31,376 bases of DNA from JAJISG01 sp964347345 (GTDB lineage Archaea; Thermoplasmatota; Thermoplasmata; RBG-16-68-12; JAJISG01): the NCBI GenBank assembly GCA_964347345.1, contig CAYFYB010000019.1:1-31376 (forward strand), given 5' to 3'. Under the pieces are notes generated by a model. The model was not told where the DNA came from and did not search any database. It saw only the letters and a list, made by a program, of their open reading frames with translations. Positions 1 through 6,867 of this stretch are shown one piece after another; the first letter of the stretch is position 1, and the number at the start of each line of letters is the position of its first letter. Position numbers and translations under genes: made by a program.

Positions 1-2
1 AG

Positions 3-728
3 GGGGAACGTGACTTCGATGAGCCCTTGGTCTTCGTTGACCCTGTAGATGGAGATCGAAACGCTGCCTCCGCCGTATCCACGGACTCCCTGGCCACCTT
101 CATACACGCTGCCAGGGAGTATCTGCGACGCCCTCAGCGTAACTTCTTCTTTCCTGTGAAACCACGGCCACTCACACGGGCAGAACTCATAGACCATATG
201 AGGAGGCGGGGTACAACCCTGATTTCCATTTCCTCCTCCGCTCCAGATCTGTCCGAGGACATCCTCTTTCCCCAGCTGAGAAAGGCGGAGCATGCCATCC
301 TGGCCTTCCTCAAAGCTCAGGAGTTCCGTGTCCTAAGATCCCAACCCTTCCTCAGTGAGGGGGAGTGGTGCCTGCTGCTGGAGATGGAGGTGAGTCGCCT
401 TCCGCCGGTCAAGAGGCACCTGGGACCCCCTCCCTGGCTCAGTAACGCCTACTCCTTCACGAAAAAGTGGGAGGCCTCCAGCGATCTCGTCGCCGGGCCC
501 TACGTGGAAGGGGGTCGTCTCGTCGTGGAGATTAGAAGGCATTACGTCGATGCTGCCCAGACCCTTCAGGAGGCGCTGCCGAGTCTGAGCCTCGGAAAGC
601 ACCTGGATGAAGCCGTCAGATCCGGGTACAACATACGCGAGGGAGACCTCATACTGGAGGCAGAATACGAAGATGTTCTGACTCAATTCCTTACCCGGAG
701 GCTGCCATGGAGACTTAAGAGGTCTTGA
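3..728 (+). CDS. cca: CCA-adding enzyme (archaeal class I tRNA nucleotidyltransferase), 5'-truncated
   Basis: This is the C-terminal part of the archaeal enzyme that adds and repairs the 3' CCA end of tRNA from CTP and ATP without a template. The frame is open to the left window edge, so the catalytic nucleotidyltransferase head with its metal-binding aspartates lies outside; about 241 residues of body and tail remain. Recognition rests on the VFVDPVDGDRN segment followed by a helix ending near REYLRRP and the FFFP stretch, all typical of archaeal class I enzymes (usual length about 440-450 residues), and on the C-terminal GRLVVEIRR strand. The TTG at 27 is an internal Leu codon, not a start, because the upstream codons read on in frame. 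The 3' end overlaps the convergent membrane-protein gene by 14 bp. Confidence 0.9.
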   Translation, partial: GERDFDEPLVFVDPVDGDRNAASAVSTDSLATFIHAAREYLRRPQRNFFFPVKPRPLTRAELIDHMRRRGTTLISISSSAPDLSEDILFPQLRKAEHAILAFLKAQEFRVLRSQPFLSEGEWCLLLEMEVSRLPPVKRHLGPPPWLSNAYSFTKKWEASSDLVAGPYVEGGRLVVEIRRHYVDAAQTLQEALPSLSLGKHLDEAVRSGYNIREGDLILEAEYEDVLTQFLTRRLPWRLKRS

Positions 729-1389
729 CCCGAACCTCAAAGACATCTGACTGCAGCCCCTGGTGATCGTAAGCCATAACCCTGATTGTGTAGAGCCTGT
801 CCGCCTCGACCGGGGTCACCGGGGAGAAGAACCAGTTGTTCTGGCCTGTGGGGTTCATGGTCCAAGGCTCTCCTCCGTCGAGGCTCATCTCGACCTTCGC
901 CAGCCTCACGTTGTCCGTCACCTGGGCGCGCACCTCAAAGCTGCTGTTGCCGCTCAGGGACAGCTCCGTCTGCCCTCCGGAAACCGGGCTCTCTGGATTC
1001 GCCCCAGGGACAACAATCTTGTGCACAACAGGGGAAGAGATGTCGAGAAACGGCGGGTTCAGCAGGAGGATCCAGAAGGCGAGCCATGCGAAGAGGAAGA
1101 TGGCGCCATTACCCGCCCAGGACTTCCTGTCAAACTTCGAAACGTCCAGTTTGAGGAGAGGGTAGAGGTACTTAAGGCCATAGAGGGAAGCGAACCCGAT
1201 GAGGGCTGCTACGTAGGCTACTCCAGCCACGGTCAGGGAATAGGAGATGAGGCCAATGACGAAGGCATAGCCCACGGTGGCGATGGCTGCCTTGGCCCCC
1301 TCCATCTCCTTGCGCATGAATCTGACTTCGTCGAATTCAGGCATCTTGAACTTGAATTCCTCTTCCTTCTTTCTCTTCTTCCTTGCCAC
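715..1389 (-). CDS. membrane protein with C-terminal extracytoplasmic beta (Ig-like) domain
   Basis: Protein of 224 residues with no specific family recognised. It starts with a very basic/acidic cytoplasmic tail (MARKKRKKEEE), then hydrophobic segments at about residues 33-53, 56-76 and 93-110, then a beta-rich domain of about 105 residues. That domain has alternating polar/hydrophobic strands and the phrases VTDNVRLAKVEMSLDGG and YTIRVMAYDHQGLQS, as in Ig-like/fibronectin-type folds of archaeal surface proteins. The likely arrangement is a membrane-anchored outside domain. The start is GTG at 1389, supported by a TATA-like TTTAAG box (1411-1420, minus strand) 27 nt upstream. The gene is convergent with cca and divergent from the small zinc-ribbon gene. 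Confidence 0.75.
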   Translation of the reverse strand: MARKKRKKEEEFKFKMPEFDEVRFMRKEMEGAKAAIATVGYAFVIGLISYSLTVAGVAYVAALIGFASLYGLKYLYPLLKLDVSKFDRKSWAGNGAIFLFAWLAFWILLLNPPFLDISSPVVHKIVVPGANPESPVSGGQTELSLSGNSSFEVRAQVTDNVRLAKVEMSLDGGEPWTMNPTGQNNWFFSPVTPVEADRLYTIRVMAYDHQGLQSDVFEVRVKTS

Positions 1390-1410
1390 CGTTCGTTGAA
1401 AGGCTTAGGG

Positions 1411-1420
1411 GGCTTAAACC
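1411..1420 (-). promoter_or_regulatory. TATA-like box of the membrane-protein gene
   Basis: Read on the minus strand the segment is GGTTTAAGCC. Its centre is 27 nt upstream of the GTG at 1389, the spacing expected for archaeal TATA boxes of leaderless mRNAs. Confidence 0.5.
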
Positions 1421-1470
1421 CTTTGCAGCGGCCAGCGTGCCTGACCAGAGTCTCCAAGAGGTGATGCAGC

Positions 1471-1478
1471 TTTATATG
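1471..1478 (+). promoter_or_regulatory. TATA-like box of the small zinc-ribbon gene
   Basis: TTTATATG centred about 26 nt upstream of the ATG at 1501. The predicted transcription start falls at or within a few bases of the start codon. Confidence 0.55.
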
Positions 1479-1500
1479 TGAGGAAAGACGCTGTAGTGGC

Positions 1501-1653
1501 ATGGCCCCGGAGCGCTGTGCCCACGAGAGAGTGGAGTTCGTGGGCGAGGACCAGGGCAGGAACCGATACTTCAGGTGCGTAAGTTGCGGTGCTGTCCTCG
1601 TGAGCGACGGGGTGAAGACGTGGTCGGTCCCTCGAGCCCCTGAAGGCAAATAG
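1501..1653 (+). CDS. small zinc-ribbon protein, 50 residues
   Basis: A short ORF reading MAPERCAHERVEF at the start, with a probable zinc site made by C-x2-H (C6, H9... spacing CAHE) and C-x2-C (C26 and C29 in RCVSCG). Such single zinc ribbons are common among tiny archaeal proteins of unknown role. The coding case rests on the paired metal ligands, the ATG start, the in-frame TAG at 1651 and the TATA box 26 nt upstream. It lies between two minus-strand genes and is transcribed alone. Function is unknown; a nucleic-acid or protein adaptor role is only a guess. Confidence 0.65.
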   Translation: MAPERCAHERVEFVGEDQGRNRYFRCVSCGAVLVSDGVKTWSVPRAPEGK

Positions 1654-1802
1654 TTGGATGAGGCCCAGGGGAGTCTTCTTAGGGTCAAGCTCGTGGGTAT
1701 GGAGAGAGTATATACACCAGACCATTCCAATCCTGGCGGGCCCAGCCGCTTCTCGGATGGAATCCGCACGTGGCCACTACTGATTCGGAATGTGCAGGGC
1801 TC
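1654..1802. other. convergent intergenic spacer with a palindromic TATA-like octamer
   Basis: The 149-bp spacer lies between the 3' ends of the zinc-ribbon gene and the CBS gene. It contains GTATATAC near 1707-1714 but no coding ORF I can support on either strand. I looked for a tRNA cloverleaf around the box and found no T-arm or acceptor stem. Nothing else is visible. Confidence 0.4.
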
Positions 1803-2267
1803 TCAGTGGGTGGCCGTCTTTAGGAGCTTGGAGAAGTGTTCGAAGGCACTCGTTGTCGAGAACACGCCAAGGAACTCATCCCCCTCGAAGACCACAACCA
1901 TGGGGATGGCGTTCTTAATCATCCAGAGAAGCAAGGGCAGCGCTCTCGTTCCAGGACTCACCGCGTACACGCCGTCCTGCCCAACAATCTCAGACACCTT
2001 GGTGGCCTTGGCGCTCTTGCCCGAGGCGAATCCCAGGAGTGCGTCTTGGTAGGTAACGATTCCATGGGGCTTGTTCTTCCAGACCACGTAAGCTGACTGC
2101 TTCTCAGTTATCATTCTATAGAGAAGCTCGCGAACGCTAGCGGCCGGTGAAACAGCGGGGATCTTGGCCCCCAGGAAGTCGCCCACCTTGGCCACGGCCA
2201 GGGCCTCGAGGAGGTCTCCCATCTCTATAGCCTCATACGTGCCCAGGTCAGGTTTCCTCCAGGCCAA
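1803..2267 (-). CDS. CBS-domain pair protein
   Basis: A 154-residue protein made almost entirely of two CBS motifs (Bateman module), a fold that usually binds adenine nucleotides or S-adenosyl compounds and acts as a sensor. The first motif covers about residues 26-85 (VGDFLGAKIPAVSPAASV, then AYVVWKNKPHGIVTYQDAL). The second covers about 90-150 (VSEIVGQDGVYAVSPGTRA, then AIPMVVVFEGDEFLGVFST). There is no attached enzymatic domain. The longest start is TTG at 2267; an ATG at codon 16 (2222) is a reasonable alternative and leaves both CBS motifs intact. The gene is divergent from the AbrB-PhoU regulator and shares a 94-bp promoter region with it, which hints at linked control. Confidence 0.85.
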   Translation of the reverse strand: MAWRKPDLGTYEAIEMGDLLEALAVAKVGDFLGAKIPAVSPAASVRELLYRMITEKQSAYVVWKNKPHGIVTYQDALLGFASGKSAKATKVSEIVGQDGVYAVSPGTRALPLLLWMIKNAIPMVVVFEGDEFLGVFSTTSAFEHFSKLLKTATH

Positions 2268-2313
2268 AAAGAAGCCTCAAGAGGCCCACGGGACTTCCTG
2301 CATATGTATCCAA

Positions 2314-2324
2314 CTTTTATATAG
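2314..2324 (-). promoter_or_regulatory. TATA-like box on the CBS-gene side of the divergent promoter region
   Basis: Read on the minus strand this is CTATATAAAAG, a near-perfect archaeal TATA box, located about 50 nt upstream of the TTG start of the CBS gene. It predicts a leader of roughly 25 nt for the TTG start. Confidence 0.55.
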
Positions 2325-2332
2325 TCGATTTT

Positions 2333-2341
2333 GATATATAC
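2333..2341 (+). promoter_or_regulatory. TATA-like box of the AbrB-PhoU gene
   Basis: GATATATAC centred about 25 nt upstream of the ATG at 2362, so the transcript is predicted to be leaderless. It lies within 20 bp of the opposite-facing TATA box of the CBS gene. Confidence 0.6.
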
Positions 2342-2361
2342 CAGCATAGAGGCGGCGGTAC

Positions 2362-3426
2362 ATGGAGAGTAGAAAGATACAGAAGGTTGGAATATCAACA
2401 CTGACAATTTCTCTCCCAAAGCAATGGGCCGATAACCAGAACCTGAAGAAGGGGGACCAGGTCTTCATCGTCCAAGAAGGGGATTCCCTTAGGCTTCTGG
2501 CCCCTGAGGGAGCCCGCAAACGGCTTGAGAGACCTGTGCCGGACTTCGTAATCGATGCTGATGCCCTGGACGACCCTGGAATGCTGGAAAGAATCATCGT
2601 TGGAAACTACGTTCTCGGCCGGGAACGACTAGTCGTCAAATCCTCTTCCCGGCTCAAGAACGACCACATGGACGAGATCCGGAAGGTGACCAAGAGGCTC
2701 ATGGGCCTCGGCATCATCGAAGAGACGGGGGACAAGGCCCTTCTACAGTGCTCTGTAGAGCCCTCTAAGTTCCCCATCGAGTCCCTTATAAAGAGGCTGT
2801 ACAACCTGGGCAAGACGATGCTGAACGACGCCATCGAGGCCCTCATCACGAAGGACAGATCTCTTGCTGAGGAGGCCATCCGCAGGGAAGACGACGCGGA
2901 CATGATGTACTGGCTCATCGTCCGTCTCGTGCTCTCCGCCCAGCAGGACGATGCCCTCATCTCGAAGCTTGGGATGGAGACGAGGCTCCACAATGCAGGA
3001 TACAGGCTTATCGCGAAGGAGCTGGAGACGGTGGCCGACTGTGCCAAGGCCATCGCCCACAGCGTAATCGAGCTGATAGATAGGCAGTCGGAATTTGACT
3101 GGTCCATGTTGAGGACCCTCAAGGAGAGCGCCGATCAGGCAGCGTCCCTTTACGGCAACGGATTGGCTGCCCTGATTACTAGGGACGTAAAGCTTGCGAA
3201 CAGGACCGTCATCGCGAGTCGCCAACTTGAGGCCAAGCTGCAGGACTTCCTCAGGACCCTGTTCAAGAAAATCGGGGAGCCCCAAGAACTGCTTGAAATG
3301 AAGACAATTGTGGACCACCTTTCCCGGATAGCCGAGTACTCTCACTCCATCGCCAACATAGCCTTCAACAGATACCTGGAGCGCTCAACCCCGCTCTGCA
3401 AGGCGGTGGTGGCGGAGCACGCCTAG
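2362..3426 (+). CDS. PhoU-family regulator with N-terminal AbrB/SpoVT-like domain
   Basis: A 354-residue archaeal PhoU-type protein. Residues 1-48 form an AbrB/SpoVT-like swapped-hairpin DNA-binding domain, with the typical GISTLTISLPKQWA and LKKGDQVFIVQEGDSL phrases. Residues about 110-350 form two PhoU three-helix units rich in acidic helix surfaces (EEAIRREDDADMMYW, then VDHLSRIAEYSHSIAN). PhoU domains bind metal clusters and modulate phosphate uptake and signalling; archaeal AbrB-PhoU fusions are common and generally assumed to be transcription regulators. No pst transporter genes are in the window, so the phosphate link is by family only. It is divergent from the CBS protein and followed by a small membrane gene with its own TATA box. 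Confidence 0.88.
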   Translation: MESRKIQKVGISTLTISLPKQWADNQNLKKGDQVFIVQEGDSLRLLAPEGARKRLERPVPDFVIDADALDDPGMLERIIVGNYVLGRERLVVKSSSRLKNDHMDEIRKVTKRLMGLGIIEETGDKALLQCSVEPSKFPIESLIKRLYNLGKTMLNDAIEALITKDRSLAEEAIRREDDADMMYWLIVRLVLSAQQDDALISKLGMETRLHNAGYRLIAKELETVADCAKAIAHSVIELIDRQSEFDWSMLRTLKESADQAASLYGNGLAALITRDVKLANRTVIASRQLEAKLQDFLRTLFKKIGEPQELLEMKTIVDHLSRIAEYSHSIANIAFNRYLERSTPLCKAVVAEHA

Positions 3427-3453
3427 CCCTCCCAGGTTCGTGGGATTCGCAAG

Positions 3454-3463
3454 GCTTAAAAGG
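3454..3463 (+). promoter_or_regulatory. TATA-like box of the small membrane protein gene
   Basis: GCTTAAAAGG centred 28 nt upstream of the ATG at 3486. This favours 3486 over the upstream in-frame TTG at 3468 as the start. Confidence 0.5.
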
Positions 3464-3485
3464 TGACTTGCTCCTCAACCCTTCT

Positions 3486-3767
3486 ATGGCAGAGGAGAGA
3501 GAGGTGGGACAGGCCCTTAGGAAGAGGGCCATCGCCATGTTCGTCCTGATAGGAGTCTTCCTGCTCTGGCTGGGCCTTCTCCTACTGGCTGTAGGCGCCA
3601 GGGAGGTAGCGTCAATTGGTAGAATTCTAGGCCTTACAGGCGCCCTCTTCGCGGCCGTGGTGGCCCTGGTGGGTGCCCTCGGCAGTAAGAGGACCACGGA
3701 CTACCAGAACCTCGGTCTGCTTGTCCTGTCGGCGGCCCTCATCGTGGTCTCGGTCTCCGTCGCGTAG
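3486..3767 (+). CDS. small membrane protein, three predicted helices
   Basis: A 93-residue protein beginning MAEEREVGQALRKRA, followed by three hydrophobic stretches: FVLIGVFLLWLGLLLLAVG, then a segment around LGLTGALFAAVVALVGALG, then LGLLVLSAALIVVSVSVA at the very C-terminus. A short charged loop (SKRTTDYQN) separates the last two. No family is recognised. The frame is open to a TTG at 3468, but the TATA-to-ATG spacing supports 3486. It is convergent with the PRPP synthase gene, ending one base before it. Confidence 0.65.
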   Translation: MAEEREVGQALRKRAIAMFVLIGVFLLWLGLLLLAVGAREVASIGRILGLTGALFAAVVALVGALGSKRTTDYQNLGLLVLSAALIVVSVSVA

Positions 3768-3768
3768 A

Positions 3769-4638
3769 TTAGGCGAGTCGCTTCAGCTCCTCGACGACCT
3801 CTGGGGCCACGGAGACCTTGCTGTGGCCCGTGTGCACGGTGTCCGTGGACACGACTTCATCGAATCCCTTGAGCCTCTGCTCGGCACCCCCCACGAAGAG
3901 CCCATGAACACACCCTGCGACAACGGACCTTGCCCCCTGACTTCTCGCAATCCTGGCTGCGCTTGCCATGGTGCCGCCCGTCGATATGACGTCGTCAACA
4001 ATGGCAACCTTGAGGCCTTTCACTTCTAGGGGTTTCTCCTCCGTCTCCACGGTCCAGCTGTCAATCCTCTCCTTCTTGAGGTAGTCCCAGGGTACACCCA
4101 TCAGGTCCCCGATGGCCTGGGCGTGGCGGGTCGCATTCTCGTCAGGGGCAAGCACCATCTCGACACCGCCGCCGCTGAAGTAACGAGCGAGGGCCGGCAT
4201 CCCAGATGCTTCCCTCGCCGGCAGTTCGAAGTACTTCATCACCCTCTCGTTATGGACGTCCACAGTGACGATGCGGTGGGCGTTTACTTCCACCCTCCTG
4301 GCTACCGCCCTGGAGCTGATAGCCTCCCCCTCCTTGAACTTCTTGTCCTGACGACCGTATGCGTAGTAAGGTATGACCACGGAGAGGCTGGACGGGTCCG
4401 ATTCCCAGATGGCATCCTGCAGCAAGAAGAGCTCGATCAGCTTCTCGTTGGGATAGGTCGACTGCACCAGCACGACTTCTTCTCCCTCGACAGGCTCGGG
4501 TATCCTGACGTAAAGCTCACCGTCTGCGAAGGTGTTGACCTCTGCCACAAGCAGGTCCGCAGAGAGTAGCTTGGAGATCTGGCGGGACAGACGGACCGAG
4601 GCGGAGCCAGACACCACCCTCACTCGACCACCTACCAC
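3769..4638 (-). CDS. prs: ribose-phosphate pyrophosphokinase (PRPP synthase)
   Basis: Makes phosphoribosyl pyrophosphate from ribose 5-phosphate and ATP, the precursor for nucleotide, histidine and tryptophan synthesis. Diagnostic segments in order: the N-terminal VSGSASVRLSRQ strand, FADGELYVRIPE, the ATP-site loop PYYAYGRQDKKF, VDVHNERVMKYF, APDENATRHA and the PRPP-binding loop VAIVDDVISTGGTM. At 289 residues it is full length for the shorter archaeal enzymes. The GTG at 4638 is the longest start; GTG at 4623 (giving VRVVSGSAS at the N-terminus) is also plausible. It lies 16 bp downstream of the Mtq2-like gene on the same strand and may be co-transcribed with it, although a TATA-like GCTATAAC (about 4653-4662) could give a separate transcript. 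Confidence 0.95.
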   Translation of the reverse strand: MVGGRVRVVSGSASVRLSRQISKLLSADLLVAEVNTFADGELYVRIPEPVEGEEVVLVQSTYPNEKLIELFLLQDAIWESDPSSLSVVIPYYAYGRQDKKFKEGEAISSRAVARRVEVNAHRIVTVDVHNERVMKYFELPAREASGMPALARYFSGGGVEMVLAPDENATRHAQAIGDLMGVPWDYLKKERIDSWTVETEEKPLEVKGLKVAIVDDVISTGGTMASAARIARSQGARSVVAGCVHGLFVGGAEQRLKGFDEVVSTDTVHTGHSKVSVAPEVVEELKRLA

Positions 4639-4654
4639 AATAATGAGTCTGTAG

Positions 4655-5239
4655 TTATAGCTTCTGTGCCGGCATGGAACTCTTCAGCTCATAAACCGTG
4701 ATGTCTTCGAAGAAAAGGGACTGCCTCGTAAGAGACCTCACGTCGTACAGCTGTCTGGCCTTCTCCAGGGCCCTCCCATTGTGCGAGGACAGGAGAAGAT
4801 ATATCCTGCCCTCTGGCGAAAGGCGGTGCCGCGCCTGGTTCAGGAATCTGAGGATGACCTCGTTTCCGTTGCGGCCGCCGCTCCACGCTCTGTCGACCCA
4901 ACCTTGACCCTCCTTCACTGGCAGGTAAGGCGGGTTGAAGGCAATGAGGTCGAACTCGGTCCTCAGACCCATCAGGAGGTCTGCTCTTATCACCTCCACG
5001 CGAATTCCGTTTCGAAGGGCATTTGCCTTGCAGAGACTCACGGCCTGAGGGTTAATGTCCGTGGCCACCGTCCTAACGTGGCGGGCTGCATGCAGGGCTA
5101 TGAGACCGGTGCCAGTACCCACTTCTAAGAAGGAGGAGGCGCCTCCAAGCTGTATCGACCTGAGCAGGAGATAGGAGTCCTCCGACGGTCTGTAGACTCC
5201 ATCGAGCTCTTCCACATGGATGGAGGAATCCACCAGCAC
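4655..5239 (-). CDS. HemK/PrmC-family N5-glutamine methyltransferase (Mtq2-like)
   Basis: SAM-dependent methyltransferase with the order of motifs seen in archaeal and eukaryotic HemK2/Mtq2 proteins: VYRPSEDSYLLL near the N-terminus, motif I LEVGTGTGLIALHAA, the acidic VATDINPQAV strand, and the catalytic NPPYLP. The eukaryotic and archaeal homologues methylate the glutamine of the GGQ loop in class I release factor (aRF1/eRF1) together with a Trm112 partner, so that is the likely role here. The frame is open to an ATG at 5314, but family members begin about 15-25 residues before the PSEDSYLLL motif. GTG at 5239 fits this better and avoids a long overlap with the divergent rhomboid gene. No Trm112 gene is seen in the window. 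Confidence 0.85.
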   Translation of the reverse strand: MLVDSSIHVEELDGVYRPSEDSYLLLRSIQLGGASSFLEVGTGTGLIALHAARHVRTVATDINPQAVSLCKANALRNGIRVEVIRADLLMGLRTEFDLIAFNPPYLPVKEGQGWVDRAWSGGRNGNEVILRFLNQARHRLSPEGRIYLLLSSHNGRALEKARQLYDVRSLTRQSLFFEDITVYELKSSMPAQKL

Positions 5240-5291
5240 ACTGGCGAAGCCCTTCCCAAGGTTCTTAACGATTTCGACCTTAGCCAAGGGC

Positions 5292-6197
5292 GTGCTCTGG
5301 CTGCAACTGACCATCTACGCCATAATCGCCCTTACGGTCCTCTATCCCGTCGTGAGGAAGAGCTACTTCTCTTCCTCCCTGGTCCTCGGAAACCTGGTCA
5401 TATTCCTCCTCCTGTTTCTTCTCTCCATACTTCCGCTCGACCTACCCACCGTTGCTGCTCTCTCGGAGACCGTAAGCACACAGCTGATTTTCAGGCCCAC
5501 TGACCTTCAGACCTTCCGCTTTCAGACAATCATATCGTCGATGTTCCTCCACGGAAGCCTTCTCCACATCATGGGCAACGTGATATTTCTGTACCTCCTC
5601 GGCCTTCCTCTGGAGGAGAGGATCGGGTCTCCAGCCTTTGGGTTCATCTATTTCACGACGGGAATAGCGGCAACCCTCATCTACGGCCTCATCAACTGGG
5701 GGGACACGCGAGGGGCCTTGGGGGCCTCTGGAGCAATCATGGGGATTGCTGGTGCCTTTGTCGCCCTGTACCCGAGGGACCGTATCTTCATGCTCCTGGG
5801 CTTCATCATCCTTCCCAGGGTTCCAGTCAACCTGGCCGTAGGAGTGGTCGTCGCCTATCAGTTCATTCTCCTGTTTCTCGGTGTCGACGGAATCGCGATA
5901 GAGGCGCATCTGGGGGGAATCGTCTCTGGCGGGATCATCGCCCCCCTGGTCCTCCGCACCAAGATAGAGGCCAGGATAAAGGCCAGGGGGGTGAGCCGTC
6001 TGGCGTTGGACGATCTGGCGGTCACAGAAGAACTCAGAGAGCTTCTGGAAGTCATTCGGAAGGAGAGCATGACGGAGGTGAGGGAGGCTTGGGTTGACCA
6101 CTTCCTCAAGAAGGCCCACTGTCCCCAGTGCAAAGGGACCTTGAGCAGAGAGGGCAACGTTGTGAAGAGTGACTGCGGCTGGAGCCGTAGTCTCTGA
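5292..6197 (+). CDS. rhomboid-family intramembrane serine protease with C-terminal zinc-ribbon-like tail
   Basis: Polytopic membrane protein with the rhomboid signatures in order: the HGSLLHIMGNVIFLYLLG helix, the GASGAIMG catalytic serine motif, and the EAHLGGIVSG helix with the partner histidine. These make the Ser/His dyad of an active rhomboid protease (the Ser is residue 146 and the His residue 206 counted from the GTG at 5292). After the last helix come about 75 soluble residues ending in a zinc-ribbon-like tail (HCPQCKGTLSR ... SDCGWS) that keeps three cysteines; the fourth expected position is lysine. The frame is open to ATG 5220, but 5292 puts the start just before the first helix and clears the divergent methyltransferase gene. 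The start is therefore uncertain by 24 codons. Confidence 0.85.
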   Translation: MLWLQLTIYAIIALTVLYPVVRKSYFSSSLVLGNLVIFLLLFLLSILPLDLPTVAALSETVSTQLIFRPTDLQTFRFQTIISSMFLHGSLLHIMGNVIFLYLLGLPLEERIGSPAFGFIYFTTGIAATLIYGLINWGDTRGALGASGAIMGIAGAFVALYPRDRIFMLLGFIILPRVPVNLAVGVVVAYQFILLFLGVDGIAIEAHLGGIVSGGIIAPLVLRTKIEARIKARGVSRLALDDLAVTEELRELLEVIRKESMTEVREAWVDHFLKKAHCPQCKGTLSREGNVVKSDCGWSRSL

Positions 6198-6240
6198 CAA
6201 GTGGGAAGTTATTTCTCCATCAGCGTGAATATTCCTTTGG

Positions 6241-6867
6241 ATGGAGCCTCCCAGTGCCCTTCACCTTGAGTGCCCATCGTGCGGGAGGGCTCCTCACAGG
6301 GTGGTTCACGGCCGCATATCAAAAGGGAAGGAGATAGTTCTCGAGGGCGTCGTGCGGTGCATGAAATGTGGTTTCACCCGCCACGAGACCTATCGGGAAT
6401 GGGTCGCCCGCACAGTCCCCCTCATAGTCAGCTATCGAGAGACCTCCCAGCGGACAGATATCGAGCTTTTTCCCGGGGAGATGGTCACCGTCGGAGACCG
6501 CTTGGATGTGAGGGACACCAGGGTCGAGATTACTGCTATCGAGGTCCAGGGCAGGAGAGTTGAACGCGCCGTGGCAGAGGAGATAGAAGTCATCTGGAGC
6601 AAAAGGGTGGACCGGGTTCAGGTGAAGTTCTCCGTCAATAGAGGGGGGAAAACCCTTCCCTACTCGCTGGAGGTTCCCCCTGACGAGGAGTTCGAGGTGG
6701 GTGACATAGTGGATTTAGGGAAGGAGAGGGCGGTGGTGCACCGTATTAGTACCACTCGGGGGCTGGTCAGAGAAGGGGTTGCCGCGGCGGAGGAGATACG
6801 GCGGGTGTACTGCAAGGGCATCAAGCATGGCCAGAGGAACCACGAACCCAGGAAGTCGAGACGATGA
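6241..6867 (+). CDS. HVO_0476-family zinc finger protein
   Basis: A 208-residue protein with an N-terminal zinc ribbon (ECPSCGRAPHRV ... VRCMKCGFTRH: two C-x2-C knuckles about 28 residues apart) and two beta-rich segments each containing a 'VGD' turn (TVGDRLDVRDTRVEIT and EVGDIVDLGKERAVVHRI). This matches the archaeal protein family named after Haloferax HVO_0476, whose biochemical role is not established; nucleic-acid or translation-related binding is an inference from the fold. The gene overlaps pcm by 4 bp (ATGA), indicating translational coupling. A weak AT-rich element about 30 nt upstream (around 6207-6214) may be its promoter. Confidence 0.75.
   Translation: MEPPSALHLECPSCGRAPHRVVHGRISKGKEIVLEGVVRCMKCGFTRHETYREWVARTVPLIVSYRETSQRTDIELFPGEMVTVGDRLDVRDTRVEITAIEVQGRRVERAVAEEIEVIWSKRVDRVQVKFSVNRGGKTLPYSLEVPPDEEFEVGDIVDLGKERAVVHRISTTRGLVREGVAAAEEIRRVYCKGIKHGQRNHEPRKSRR

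Noticed and set aside
763..1464. Long plus-strand ORF (233 codons) opposite the membrane-protein gene
   Set aside because: It is the antisense shadow of a gene with clear membrane helices and a TATA box; the peptide is His/Gly/Glu-rich without a plausible fold.
1690..1802. Possible tRNA near the palindromic TATA element
   Set aside because: No acceptor stem, anticodon stem or T-arm consensus could be drawn on either strand.
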